A DNA stretch of 64,000 bases from Hydnum rufescens UP504 (Eukaryota > Basidiomycota > Agaricomycetes > Cantharellales > Hydnaceae): contig MU128978.1 in the NCBI GenBank assembly GCA_014904985.1, positions 190,932 through 254,931 on the forward strand. Reading direction: 5' to 3'. Below, piece by piece: positions 47,601 to 58,834 of this stretch (within the stretch, counting starts at the first letter, position 1; each line of letters starts with the position of its first letter). The notes below the pieces were generated by a model. The model searched no databases, was not told where the DNA came from, and worked only from the letters and a program-made list of their open reading frames with translations. The translations under genes and the position numbers were made by a program.

Positions 47601-48387
47601 CCAGAGGGGCCCATGGAGCGAGTTGTAATACGCCGAAGTGAAGGTGTGGATATGGATTGTGTTCCGAACGAGGAGCCAAATTTTGGAGAAAGAGGGGAAG
47701 GAGGAGGGGCAGGGAATTGGATTCCTGCTAAAAGAAAGTCGTCCGGTTGATGTTGGGGTTCCTCGGCTGGAAGTGGGAGTCTCACAGCCTGCAGTGAACC
47801 GTCGCTTGTTTGGCGTCTGAGCGACAGCGTGGGACTCGTAAAGCCGGGAACAGTGTTTATTGCTGGCGGGCGGGACACACGGTCAGCCTTCGTGGGGTCT
47901 GCGGCGGAAATATTGAAGCTGGGTTGAACAGAGGAGGGATCGGTATCTGAACATGGTGGTCATGCAGAGGGCTTAATTCTGAGCTTCACACGAGGAAGAC
48001 TGCCAGACGCATACCTGAGGTGCGTTCTTCCCCTACTTCCTCAATGGTAGAATGGAGGAGAGCTGGCGCGCTCAAGCTGTTAGAGTTCGAGGGTGGTGGC
48101 TGAACGAGTGTGGGGGGAGACGCTGGAAATTGTTCAGCCAATCGCACTGAAATAGTGGATCGACCCGAGAGCTCGGCCTGGTCGATTTCCTCGAGTCTCT
48201 TGAGGGCCTGAATAGCATGATTCAGCAGATCGCTATGGAGATGAGTTAATGCCCTGAAGGGGAATATGAGGTGAAATTTGGTTCTCACGTTGGGATTAGG
48301 TCCTCCATGGCAGCTCTCTACAAGGGACCATTGAAGAGGGTCGAGGCCGCTGGGATTCACCGTAGGTGAATCAAGGGCTGCATCCAA
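44676..48387 (-). CDS. RGS-LOV blue-light photoreceptor
   Basis: Fuses a regulator-of-G-protein-signalling domain to a flavin-binding LOV domain; fungal members bind membranes in light. A Pro/Ser-rich N-terminal part (47032-47946 plus 48015 to about 48387; true start uncertain) leads to the RGS domain (46551-46976: QRRFRNYLLSVD, YLDPGSHYSVKLP, SVLDPTQQHLLETMY, FVKTKL). The LOV domain follows (46205-46400: IVLVSDGFNAVTGY, GRNCRFLQGPGT; photoadduct Cys codon 46305-46307), then RRDGSPFY and LLCIIPLRDQ with GGQTNVT (about 45990-46145). A C-terminal domain ends LHMTPLK and GHCVAYVCVFG with stop at 44676. Key introns: 46775-46829, 46552-46613 (GC donor), 46401-46437 (37 nt), 46146-46204, 46069-46119, 45385-45468, 45259-45317, 44833-44931 and 44721-44781. 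Junctions near 45800-45870 and 45000-45200 are unresolved. Confidence 0.85.
46552..46613 (-). other. GC-AG intron between RGS and LOV halves
   Basis: On the minus strand the exon ends TTTCAG, the intron starts GCTAGTC and ends GGATAG, and the next exon starts GGTTTCGTG. Only this junction joins QF(Q) to GFVKTKL in frame, as expected for the end of an RGS domain. Confidence 0.75.
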
Positions 48388-48508
48388 AGGACCTGTAAAA
48401 CCTGGATTAAGGGACAGCTATTAATTATGTAAAATTAAGCTTTCGTAACGCTCCGTCACACGTTCGCGTGACATAACGCCACGCGGGGACCGCCTTGTCT
48501 CACACTTC
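48388..48508. promoter_or_regulatory. Divergent promoter region, RGS-LOV / PARP
   Basis: About 120 bp between the likely N-terminal exon of RGS-LOV and the PARP start. A TTTTACAG acceptor at about 48391-48398 (minus) suggests that RGS-LOV has an additional upstream exon overlapping this region. Confidence 0.4.
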
Positions 48509-51508
48509 ATGCCTCCCAAACGTGCCTCCGCCAGAGTGGCCGCCAAGGCCACAAAGGTTCCAGACAAGACTCCGGATGCTGCAGTCACGTCAACAGTCGC
48601 GAAAGGGAAAAAGCGGGCACTCTCTGATGATGAAGATGAACCTGACTATGACGACGATGAAGAACCTGTGAAGAAAAGGAGGAAGAAGGCCCCTAAACGT
48701 GCTACCAGGGGGAAGGCTAAAGCTGCTGAAACCAATGATGACGAGGCTGGAACTATGGGTGCCGATACGGACAAAAAGGATGACTCGGTCGCTGTAGTCG
48801 CCAAGGACGACAAAGACGAAGAAGACAAGCCCCCGGCCCCTCCAGCCAAAATAGTTTCCGTCGTCAAGCGGGGTTCTGCCCCTGTGGATCCCGAATCGAA
48901 CTTTGTCAGTGAGTACACCCCGCCAAAAGTTCTTGGAGCGTTCCTCTTACATGGTCTGACCCCACAGATACTCATCAAGTATACGAGGCCAGTGGAGAAG
49001 TCTGGGACTGCATGCTCAATCAGGTATGTCTTGTGTGAAGTTCCACTTGCCGCCTGGGATCCTCTGACCTTAATGGGACAGACTAATGTCTCATTCAACA
49101 ATAACAAGTATTCTCGAAGCTTCATGTGGGACTCCTTAAAATTGTCTTGACTATATGGATGACAGATTCTATGTGATTCAACTAATCCACGGCATCGGGA
49201 ATACTTCTTCTATCTTGTTGCATACTCGATGGGGCCGTGTTGGCGAGAGGGGCCAGTCGATGCAAAAGGTTTGGCTTCGCCCGCCATCTTCCGAGTCCTT
49301 TTCCCTAACACTTTCTCTTAGGGTCCCTGGGATGCCGGAACCGCGATTCGAGAGTTCAGAAAGCAATTCAGGAACAAGACTGGTGCCGACTGGAGCCAAA
49401 GACAAACAATGGTCGGCGTCCCAGGTAAATATGTTTGGCTCGAGCGAGACTTCAATAATGACGGCGAGAAGGATGCGAAGTCATCGACTTCTAAGCCGGG
49501 TGGAGAGAAGGGGAAAGAGAAAGAACCGGACGTAGTGGCCATGCCGGAGGTTCAGGTGAGCTCGTTTGCTACTCTAAACAACGAAGTATTCATCACGTCT
49601 TTCTAGGCTCTCATCAAGTTTATCTTCAATAGCGGGTGAGGTTTCCGTTAAAATTTCGCACTTTTGCTATTAAAACTTTGGGCCGTTCAGTTTCATCAAT
49701 GCACACCTTGAGGAAATGAATTACGATGCCAATAAGGTAACACCAAATCGATAATACAGGTCATTTCTGGCTGACGTTCCCACCTTCGCCCTTAGCTTCC
49801 ACTTGGAAAGCTGGCCAAGTCTACGATTTTGAATGGGTTCACGGCTCTGAAGGTTCTCAAAAATGCTTGTACCCGAAAATATCGTCGTTTGACCATGTGA
49901 GTTGATACAGGCACTAGCAGAGGTTCTTAACGATCCTACTGGTGATCAGGCGAAGTCCTATGGTGGGGCTGCTAAAGTTGGTCGTCCTCTCTGATCGATA
50001 CGGGACGGCACGTCTTAGCTCACCGCTCCCGTAGGCCTACGAAATTCTTAGCAATCGTTACTACTCGTTCGTCCAGATCGATTGCTGTATCTTAAAACCA
50101 AATCCTCATCCGTATTCTCGCAGTGTTATTCCTCATAGCTTTGGTAGAAGCAGGCCCACGATTATCAGTACTCATCCCCTCCTCAAAAAGGTAATTGACA
50201 GTATTTCCTTTCTATTATGTGGGGGTTCTCTGACAGGTTCCATAGGAGCTGGAAATGCTCGATGCCCTTGGCGACATGGTCTGTCTCCTGTATTAGGTCC
50301 ACGCTCGCTCACCATTCAAACATGCACCCCGAACAGGAAATCGCGTCCAAAGTATTGTCGACCACTATCGCGACAGATGCTAACGGTGTTCCCATTCACC
50401 CTGTCGACTACCATCTTGCTGCCCTGGACCTGCGTATCATAGACCCTCTCGACCGTTCCTCGAAGGAATTCCTAGCGCTGGAGCGCTACGCACATGAAAC
50501 GCATGGTGCAACCCATCAGCATTTCAAAGTCCACGTCGAGTCAATCTTCCGGATCGAACGTGCGGGTGAGGAGGAACGATGGAGCAATGCTGGATACGGA
50601 AAGATACCGGATGGAGACCGGATGCTCCTTTGGCATGGGTCCCGCAGCACCAATTTTGCTGGTGGGCAGGAGATTTTGTGTGTTTGAACTACTGTGTTAA
50701 TGTGTCTTTGCGAATCCTTAGGTATCTTGAAACAAGGACTGCGAATTGCCCCTCCCGAGGCCCCGGTCTCTGGCTACGTCAGACTTTATACCATGTCTCG
50801 TTGATTCATTCAAAAACTGATCAACCCTTGCTTCCCCAGATGTTTGGAAAGGGTGCTTACTTTGCTGTGGGCACCCACGATATGAAAGCTCGGCTGCAAT
50901 CACGCTTATGTGCGCTTGTCTTTGTAGGATCACATGTCGAAGAGCGCCAATTATTGCTATGCTAGTCTTTCACAAAACACTGGGCTACTGCTCCTTGCTG
51001 AAGTAGCGGCACGTCCGCATTACGAGCTGTGCAACGCCAAGTACGATGCCGATGTAGACTGCAAGGCCAAGAAAGCCCTGTGCGTACAGATTCGCGTCTT
51101 TGATTCCAATTTTTTGCCTGATTTCGGAGCCTACGCCATTGTTCCCTTCGGTGCTCGGTGCGCAGATCAACCAAAGGTGTTGGCCGTGTCCAGCCGGTGG
51201 ATTGGCAAGATTGTTATGAAGCACTGGATAATGAGGCCCTAAGGGGCGTGATCATGCCCAAGGGTCCGGGCCAGGATCTGAACCCTCCTGGATCATACCT
51301 ACAGTATAATGAGGTGTGTCCCATCTGGTCGCCTGTACCCAGTCTTTGTGTTGTTCACTAATGTCATACTGCTTGTAGTATATCGTTTACGATACGGCTC
51401 AAGGTAATTCATTCAACTTGCTTTGGTGGACCCGAATGCTGACTTTTGCTCGCTTCATGCATGATAGTTCGCCTGCGATATCTTCTAAAAGTGAAAATGG
51501 GAAACTAG
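48509..51508 (+). CDS. Poly(ADP-ribose) polymerase, PARP2-like
   Basis: Nuclear DNA-damage-activated ADP-ribosyltransferase that builds poly(ADP-ribose) from NAD+. Nineteen exons sum to 640 codons plus stop: 48509-48908, 48968-49023, 49082-49107, 49166-49268, 49322-49555, 49607-49635, 49691-49736, 49796-49852, 49911-49976, 50035-50066, 50124-50190, 50246-50278, 50337-50661, 50722-50777, 50840-50866, 50928-51079, 51166-51313, 51379-51403 and 51468-51508. A Lys/Asp-rich tail of about 130 residues replaces zinc fingers. The WGR domain follows (LNQTNVSFNNNKFYVIQ, RWGRVGE), then the helical regulatory domain (NYDANKLPLGKL) and the catalytic domain. The H-Y-E triad is LLWHGSR (His about 483), GAYFA (Tyr about 517) and NEYIVYD (Glu about 619), consistent with a chain-elongating enzyme. 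It converges on TRS31. Confidence 0.96.
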
Positions 51509-51678
51509 TGAGACTATGCACCACAAGGCGATTGCCCCGCTTCCTTATTTTTCTCCTTTCACTGGAACATGGTTGTATGTCCTGGATCTGTAGCATGAAA
51601 CACTTGAAAGTAAAGGACTAAACAGGTACATAGCGAACAAAGATCAATCAATGATGCCCCTTATCCATGTGACTCCCC

Positions 51679-52710
51679 TTATTTGAGGGCGTCTTCACGT
51701 TCTATAACTGATGGATCAAGTTTGATCAAGATGGTCGTACGTTGTGGAAACGTATCCGTGGGGACGGAATGAGCAGTCACACGAGCGGGCTATAAAGACC
51801 GCAAAGCACGACGGCCGGCAGAGAAAAACGGGAACAGTCAGCGCATGTGTAACGATGGGGATCCATAAGAACAGTGATGGAAAGGGAAGAGAGAGAGAAA
51901 GACGAACAAATCCGAGACCATCCAGGACGGCTTCGACGATTCCGGCTGTCAGTGCCGAACAGCTTAATTGGGCCATGTCGCGGGGGATGGAGATGTGCCG
52001 CGTTATGGGAGGATCGTTGTCTATGATCATATCTGTCCAAGGCGGGACATCAATAAAAGGGCAAGGCAAGACAAGGGAGTTCGCATGGAAATAGAGAGGA
52101 GTGCAATCTCATTGGACATCGGGGGACGGAGAGAGAACATACATTCATCGTCCTTTTCTACGCTTTTCTCGATGGCATCTGCGGGTTTCCCAAACACCGC
52201 CTTCCATACCTGCGTGTGTATGTAGACGAGGGCGGGGAGAAGGCGGATTTCGCGTTTGGGGACTTTGGACGATGATTCTATGCGCCATGCCAGGAGCTCA
52301 GTCACCCGTGTTCCAACACGGTAGCCTATTGTGTTTAGTCTTATGCCTCCGAGTTAGGTACGTGTTGGCCTTTTGGCTGAAAGGACGATTGTTCCGCACC
52401 TGCGCTCGAGATCACCAATCCCACTCACGCGCTTCTGGGTGTATTGCACGATCTCGGAGAAGAGGAAGGCATACGCAGAGAGAGACACTTGAGCAGTTCT
52501 CGTCTTGTTCAAATTTCGGTCGTATATCGCAGCGCGGGTCTTGTTATTCGCCGTCGTGCTGAGGGCCGTCGTAGAAGTGTTGACGGGCGTGACGGGCGTA
52601 CCGGCGAGTGAAAAACGGGAGACGTTGGTGGAGGACGGAGGGGGTGAATTCAACGACACCGAGGATGCGGAGTACACGGACATACGGCTGTTGGGTACGT
52701 TGTACGCCAT
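51679..52710 (-). CDS. TRS31: TRAPP complex subunit TRS31 (TRAPPC5)
   Basis: Core subunit of the TRAPP Rab-GEF complexes in ER-Golgi and Golgi traffic. Exons 52400-52710, 52143-52339, 51908-52032 and 51679-51789 give 247 residues. A Ser/Thr/Pro-rich N-terminal extension of about 60 residues precedes the conserved core: [99 protein letters not shown] and a final [15 protein letters not shown]. The start is the first ATG of the frame. Two introns are long for this window (110 and 118 nt). A damaged copy of exon 1 lies 5 kb downstream on the same strand. Confidence 0.95.
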
Positions 52711-52874
52711 CGGCCACAGAGTCACGTGTATTTGGACTGCGACGGTGAGTGCTCAGATGGCTGTGCTAATATCATACTACTGTATACAGTAGTGGACGGT
52801 GACGTCGTCGAAAATGGGGTATAAGTAGCATGAGACAAAGGGGAGTGGCCTTCCCCCCCCCTCTCCTGACCTCC
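52711..52874. promoter_or_regulatory. Divergent promoter region, TRS31 / coiled-coil gene
   Basis: 164 bp between two divergent starts. It contains GTCACGTG (about 52722-52729), which is also kept in the TRS31 fragment copy near 57522. Confidence 0.45.
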
Positions 52875-53740
52875 ATGTCTATCATTGCAGACGCTAAAAA
52901 AATCGACAAGGAGTTCATCCAAGAAGAGAAGCAGGATGACAAGCACGTAAAGGTTTGCCCGATTATCTTTGTGTTGGTTCAGACATCGTTCTTAGCGCGT
53001 CTCAAGGCTATAGAAAAAGATCTCAAGAAAGTGGAAAAGAAAGAGAGCGGTCTCGCGAAGGAAGCTAGCAAGGCGGAAAAGGTTTGCTCGACTCGATCCC
53101 TCCGCTCGTGCCTTCAATCTGATACAGTAGTGACCGTTGCAGGATGCCGCCAAACTCGCGAAAAAAGAACACGAGACTGCAGAGAAGCTCAACGACGCCA
53201 TTCATGCCCACGAGAACGCGTCCATCGCGCTCCAGAGGTCCAAGGAAGAAGTTCAGGTGCGCCCGTATCAGACTTATCCACCGTGTGTACGGTTCCTGAG
53301 GTCATCCTGAGTACAGAATAAGCAAGCGGCTCTGGGTGACGCTTCCCGAAAGATAGAGAAAGAGCAGAGTCTACTCGAAGAAGCCCTTCGCACCAAATCT
53401 ACACATATTGTGAGTTTAACTCTCAACTCTTCGCTCGCTTCCTCCACTGATCATTGTCCTCGTCCAGCACGAGCACGCCATAAAGCGCGCTGAACTTTCA
53501 AGCATCTCTGGTATCATTCAACCTACTACATCTTGCGCGCCGACTAAAATTATCCCGGGAGGTATACTAGGTAGTTCCCAAGAACCTTCCTTCACCCACG
53601 GTAGCGACGTGCAACCCCAGAAGACTCAAGGCCATGCTATATCCCCCCTCGACAGCAATGGACAAGATGCAGGTCAGAGTGGCAAGGTTCCAGGCGCATA
53701 TCAGGACCCCCACATTGGTAGCAGCGAGCGCGCTCAATAG
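52875..53740 (+). CDS. Coiled-coil protein resembling basidiomycete Ncp1-type proteins
   Basis: Small Lys/Glu/Ala-rich protein. After a start at 52875 (MSIIADAKKIDKEFIQEEK) the exons run to about 52940, then to 53081, 53143-53256, 53317-53409 and 53468-53740. The first intron is ambiguous: a 30- or 36-nt in-frame intron (ends at 52989) or none. The heptad-like pattern (LKKVEKKESGLAKEASKAEK, LAKKEHETAEKLNDAIHAHE) predicts a long helix over roughly 120 residues, with a Ser/Gly/Pro-rich tail. The layout resembles proteins annotated as DNA-binding Ncp1 in mushrooms; function is uncertain. Confidence 0.75.
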
Positions 53741-54660
53741 ACTATTCTTCTACTATGAACATATGTATCGAGCCGAGAGCTTTCCCTCTAATGTCGAATT
53801 GGGTTCGTCTGTATATGACATCCTAGAGCAGGAAGACACTGGAGTGAAAAGGGACACAAAAGCAGGTTGGGTTCCTGGCGTTCGCTTCGAATTCAACGGG
53901 AATTTCGTCACCTCTATTTGGGATCTCTGCGGATCCATCGCGGTGTGTCGTTCGCGGGAACAACACCACTAGGCCGTCACGCGCCACGTGGAGGCATCGT
54001 TACTTGACAGGAATTACGTAATACCACGTGATGTCCATATGCCTCGAATTGGGCTCCTCTGTATGACTTCCTAGAGCGGGAAGATACTGGAACGAAAAGT
54101 AGATAGGTTCCCTGGCGTTCGTTTCGACGAGTGTCTCGCCCCTTCTAGAGCTCTATTTTTGGGATACTGTACCTCTATCGAGGTGCGTGATTCTGCAGCA
54201 CTGCGTCATCCCTCTGTCGTGCGCCACGGCGTAATCTACGGAACCGCGAACGGATTATACACCACGTCCGCATGCACGAGAACGTTTCGCAACATGCCCA
54301 ATGGCCGACGATGCCCTGAGAGGCAACAGCATCATGCACCCCATTCGAATGTACAACTGGCGTAGGTAGCGGGAATGTGACGGACCTAAAGAGCCGCACA
54401 GCCCTCTCTTAGTAAAAATAAGAGCACCAGTTCGGAGTCACTCTTTATATTTCGTCGTTAATTCTGTCCTCATCGATCTAAGGTGGACGATGACAAGGTA
54501 GGAATGATTGCAATCTGCCGAGCCGCCCAAGGTCAACCAAACGAGTTCAAGAATCGTCAGATCTCCACTAGTACTGACAGCTCAGTGGTAATCAATTGAG
54601 TCGATGGGCGGTGCATGATGCTTCCATTCCTCCCCCACTCCGCCCTTCTTTGCCTTCGTC
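53741..54660. other. Intergenic region with an internal direct duplication
   Basis: Two imperfect direct copies of about 100 bp lie at 53803-53895 and 54047-54130. Each carries TCGAATTGGG, then CTGTATATGAC or CTGTATGAC, a CCTAGAGC segment and GGCGTTCG. A GCGCCACG segment recurs after each copy. No gene is recognised. Confidence 0.5.
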
Positions 54661-56845
54661 ATGGAAACAGTCAAGGCCCCCCCAGTCAACGCGAACATCT
54701 TCCCTAGCTCGTTCATTGGTAACCTCCTCGCCGCGGTGTCAGTCTCCTCCAGCTTTAGGGATGGTCACGACAGTGCTGATCTGGCATATTCATAAGATTC
54801 TTTGGTGTCCTCACTATCCAGACCTCTAGCTATTACCATGCCTTCCCAGATGACAGAAGGCCGGTGAAACTGGCGGTACGTCTCTTTATATTCCCCTGAA
54901 ATGTGCAGTCATCGCCCATTATCTATCGCTTTCTCAGGTCGCCTTTTTATGGTGAGTGTTGCACGCACTTATCTTGGGCCGTACTCCTCATATTCCACTG
55001 TAAAGGACCTTGGAAGCTTTTCAAATGTTGGTGTCCCCCTTCCTGTGTTTTTCAACTGTTCCTAGGAATTACTGCGGAGGCTTACTGGGGTCCGACGACC
55101 CATCTAATCATGTACGTTATACAGCGCATGCGTTACCCAGTCGTTGTATGGGTGGTCTGTCAAGAATTACGATAATCCTTTGGCACTACGCCGCGCGACG
55201 TGGTGCGTATGGGGCCCATCGCCACTGTTGACCGTCCTTTCGTGCGAAATTATTCCATACTTGTAGGGAATTCACAACATTTCAAATTTGTGTGGTGAGT
55301 ATTGAGTTGGTTCTTGTCGTGGATGCCCCTATCTTGACTTTGGCGCTGTCTACTTCAAGACCTTCACATCAGTCACTGTGCAGACATTCTTTGCGCATCG
55401 TGTCTATTCTCGTAAGTCTTTTCACGTATCCTCGCTGGAGAACCACCGCATTCATAATTCCCCTTGATTTCCATAGTGAGTGGCAATCTCTATCTTGGAG
55501 CTCTAGTGGTATGTTGTGGCCCTGGTGTTCTGGTAGAACACTCTGAAAGTCATGCGCTATGACTTTGTAGCAAGTCCTTGTGTTGGTTCAGTTTGGTTAG
55601 TCTTGCTCGGCTACCTTCGCTTTGCAATGTACTTCGTCTGGCTTATTCCTCCCGCGCTCTAGGATTTGGTGCCAGTTAGTGTTCATCTTCATGCGTCTCG
55701 TGTTCCGATCAAACCGATGCTTTGGCGTGCTGCAGCAAATGCCATCAGATCGTATGCATCCCCATATTGTCTCCGACGCGGCCACAGCTAACAATTCATT
55801 GCTCTAATTTAATTGTATCTCTCACTGTTGTAGGAACATGATTCCAGTATTTGATTTGATGATGCAGAAGATTATGTGGAACATCGTGTCATGGCTCATT
55901 ATTCAAGTGCGTCTTGGCCACAATCTACCTGCCCTTATTGCTAGCACGCACCCTGTTACCTTCGCTGATCCATGGTACATGTTGTGATTATGTGGCTTTC
56001 AGACAGTAGCAGATATTGTGATTGCAGCATGTATGTGTCTCTTGTTGCGACGCCGGCGGACCGGGTTCCAGAAGTATGTATCCTGAAGACTTTTCTATTC
56101 CTCTACTAATTTCTGATTAATTATCTCCCCCGTCGATGCGTGGCCCAGGACCGATTCTGTAATCACTCGTATGATATTGTACACCATTGCTACAGGCTTG
56201 GTGACTGGCGTTCTCTCGTGTGTCGCTCTTGTGATGGTGCATTTCGGCGATTTCCTTTCGTTTTTCGGTATGATGATCCCAGTGCTGAACTGATTATGGG
56301 GACAGTTTGCCAAATACGAGTTCGGTTATCTTGTGGTAGGTCACTCGATTTTTCGCTCTCCCGCTCGTTCGAGAATGAGCATACTTCTATGCGAGACTCA
56401 TTCCTTGATCCTGTTCTAGACACTGGGCGGGACCTATTCCAACACCATGCTTACCAAGTACGTCCCTGTAATATGCCTCGTTATGCATCCGATGCTGAGC
56501 AATTTAATTTATGTTTGGCCTTGGGCCTTGCAGTTTGCACATGCGAAAGGAACTCCGGGCGAGGCTTGATACACCAAGCCCCCTTGAACTAATCGCCTCC
56601 TCGGTCAAAAAGAGGATGCAGCGGAATGTGCAGGATCATGGAAATGTGCGTCTCAATGCATATATCTTGACCTTGGTGATGTCGGGGGTGAAGTGATGCT
56701 AACTGACACTTGTTCGTTTGTATAGATAGAGAGGCTCCAGGCCACGGAGATGAATATGGCCAGAGAGGTCGCGCGCGATGATGTAGACATAAGACCGATG
56801 GTTCGTACATTGGATGATGCCTACCTTTGCCGTGCTGTTCAATGA
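54661..56845 (+). CDS. Seven-transmembrane protein, DUF6534-like
   Basis: Basidiomycete multi-pass membrane protein of unknown role. Exon 1 54661-54737 (FIGNLLAAV), exon 2 54797-54875 (FFGVLTIQTSSYYHAFPDD) and the following pieces match the family order: VAFLW and TLEAFQ (about 54940-55030), NYDNPLALRRATW (about 55165), QTFFAHRVYSL (about 55380), VADIVIAACMCLLLRRRRTGFQK (about 56005-56075), TDSVITRMILYTIATGLVTG with CVALVM (about 56152-56240), FAKYEFGYLV (about 56310), GGTYSNTMLT and a cytoplasmic tail NLHMRKELRARLD that ends at 56845. The C-terminal TDS..R.I.YTI.TG block is the family's signature. Several middle junctions (55030-55900) are not resolved, so I cannot say whether the frame is intact throughout. 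Confidence 0.75.
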
Positions 56846-57149
56846 TCCCCTTTCTATTGTGGTTAGTCTCATCAGAATAGTGATGAAAAGGTTCCGTTTA
56901 CTGCAGTTCAGAGCCCTGTTGTTTTGGGGGAACCTGAACCCGAACTCGAAGGTTCGGTGCGGTCCCAATGACTAAAGGTTCAGGTTTCGATGTTGATGCG
57001 GTGGCCCCGAGAGAATCCCCTCAGTACTTCGTCTCGCTTGTGACATGTATCTCATTACCATATGAACTATTGGCATCCAGGCCTCGTGTCTCGCTATTCC
57101 CAAAATTGAATATTGTCCCCCGCAAATAAGCTTACCAGAGGCCTAGACG

Positions 57150-57570
57150 CTAACCTATTGTGTTTAATCTTGTGCCTCCAGATAACCGCAATGTTGGGCT
57201 CGAAGGACGATTGCTCTGCACCTGCGCTCGAGGTCCCCAACTTGAATCCCCGCTCACGCGCTCCTGTATTGCGCGACCTCGGAGAAGAGAGGAGCATATG
57301 CGGACAGAGACACTTGCCTCGTTCCCATCTTATTTAAATTGCGGTCGTATATCGCAGCACGAGGTTTGGTACTGTATTCGCCATCATCGCCGTCGTGCTC
57401 GGGGCCATGATAGAAGCGTTGACGGGCAGGCCAGGTGTACTGGCGAGTGAAAAACCGGGAAACGTTGGCAGAGGGCAGAGAGGGAGAATTTAACGATACG
57501 GAGGACGCCATTGGCCAGAGAGTCACGTGTATTCGGAATTGAGTGCTCAGATAGCTGTGCTAATCGCATG
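57150..57570 (-). pseudogene. Duplicated fragment of TRS31 exon 1 with its promoter
   Basis: Minus-strand frame 57254-57526 repeats the TRS31 N-terminus: [56 protein letters not shown]. Similarity also covers part of TRS31 intron 1 (57150-57230) and the upstream promoter with GTCACGTGTATT and GTGCTCAGAT (57522-57555). A frame change and the missing middle and 3' exons make it non-functional for TRAPP. The neighbouring kinase's N-terminal region begins in this duplicated promoter. Confidence 0.85.
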
Positions 57571-58834
57571 AGGGAAGGCACTGTTCCTGCCCATTTGTAC
57601 GAGGAGGCAGACGAAGAAGATAAGAAGCTCGTGAAAAGGCATTTCCTCACTACTGTTTGCCATGGAGATGTCTTGATGGAGCGCGGTGTCGTGAACGACA
57701 CTCTGAATCTCATGTGCCGATTGGATACCGCTCAAGACAGCGTGTTCAAACTACAAAAGAACGCGTCGTCAGTTTCGGAACGCAAAGTTCCCTCCGGCTT
57801 GGCGAATCTGCGTGAAACAAGCCGACTCCATGTTCCGCGCCCGAACTTGACCTACGCGCACAAGACGCACTATCGGATCGTTTTTGAGGAGAAGGGCGTT
57901 ACGGTGGATCTCCTCCCGAGTCTTCGTGATGTGATGAAGGCTCTCGCCGATATTGTTATTGGTGCGTTCTCGCCTGACTACCTGATTGTTCACAGCCGCG
58001 ATCCTGAGTGTTCCTGTTGCATAGCGTTGAAACTGCTGAAAAAATTGGGCTGGGTGCATCGGGACGTTAGCATCGGGAATATGTTGTGGTATAAGGGGGG
58101 TGGGAAGCTGGGGGATCTGGAATATGCTAAGAAAATGGGTGACATGACGAGTCATGACTTGCGAACGGCAAGTGGAACCTGCATTGTCCTCCCACAACAC
58201 ACTGAACGTTCCTGATAGGGCACGATACAGTTCATGTCCATCGAGGTTGCCGCGTACAGATTTCTTTTTCCTCCCGCCCAGCCTTCTGTACCCGTGAAGC
58301 AGGCGGTCAGAGAAATCCAGCAACAGGAACAACAACAAACTTGTCCAGTTACCCTTCGTTCATATCTACTTGCATGACCTTGAGTCATTATGGTGGGTGG
58401 CGGTTTGGATTGTCTTTTACAACGAATTCTGCAAACCATGGGGATCAGACGCGGACACACACCCTAATCTCCAAAATATTGAGGACCAGCTTGAAGCCGC
58501 TCGCACTCTTTTTCCCCCTGCCTTGAGGGACATGGATCGCCTATATGTGTTCCAGCTCGAGCTATACTTTCTTGAAATTTACCTGCGACTGCCACCCCTC
58601 AAGCATACTGTCTGCGCTTACCTCGATGTTCTTCGACGTCATCTTATTGGGCAATACAAGAAGGTCGAAGCGACATTGCCCCATTCTATTGATGTGCCTG
58701 CCGTCAAGGACGATATATACGATGCTTTCCAGAGTGCTTTTGACATGTTGCAGCCATTGGAATTCACCCTGGCTTTTATTCCGGATATCGATCGAGAATC
58801 AGTGAGGATGGGGAAGCGAGCAAGACTGGACTAG
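57568..58834 (+). pseudogene. FunK1-type fungal protein kinase, frame broken in C-lobe
   Basis: Fungal-specific kinase family. The first ATG in frame is at 57568; a normal FunK1 N-lobe would be longer, so it looks 5'-truncated. Exons are 57568-57961, 58025-58167 and from 58219. Motifs: THYRIVFEEKG, then GWVHRDVSIGNML (catalytic HRD) and GDLEYAKKMG (the family's DFG-equivalent DLE). After the GC-AG intron comes RTGTIQFMSIEVAAYRFLF. Near 58318-58345, in a CAA-rich stretch, the frame must shift to reach LHDLESLWWVAVWIVFYNEF, which stays open to 58834. This is either a one- or two-base error or real inactivation, so kinase activity is doubtful. Confidence 0.75.
58168..58218 (+). other. GC-AG intron in the FunK1 gene
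   Basis: Donor GCAAGT matches the usual GC-intron consensus and the acceptor is TGATAG. Splicing joins DLRT to GTIQFMSIEV in frame. No GT donor nearby keeps that frame. Confidence 0.8.

Noticed and set aside
47219..47750. Plus-strand Gly-rich frames opposite the RGS-LOV gene
   Set aside because: Antisense of the Pro-rich N-terminal part of RGS-LOV, with no domain of their own.
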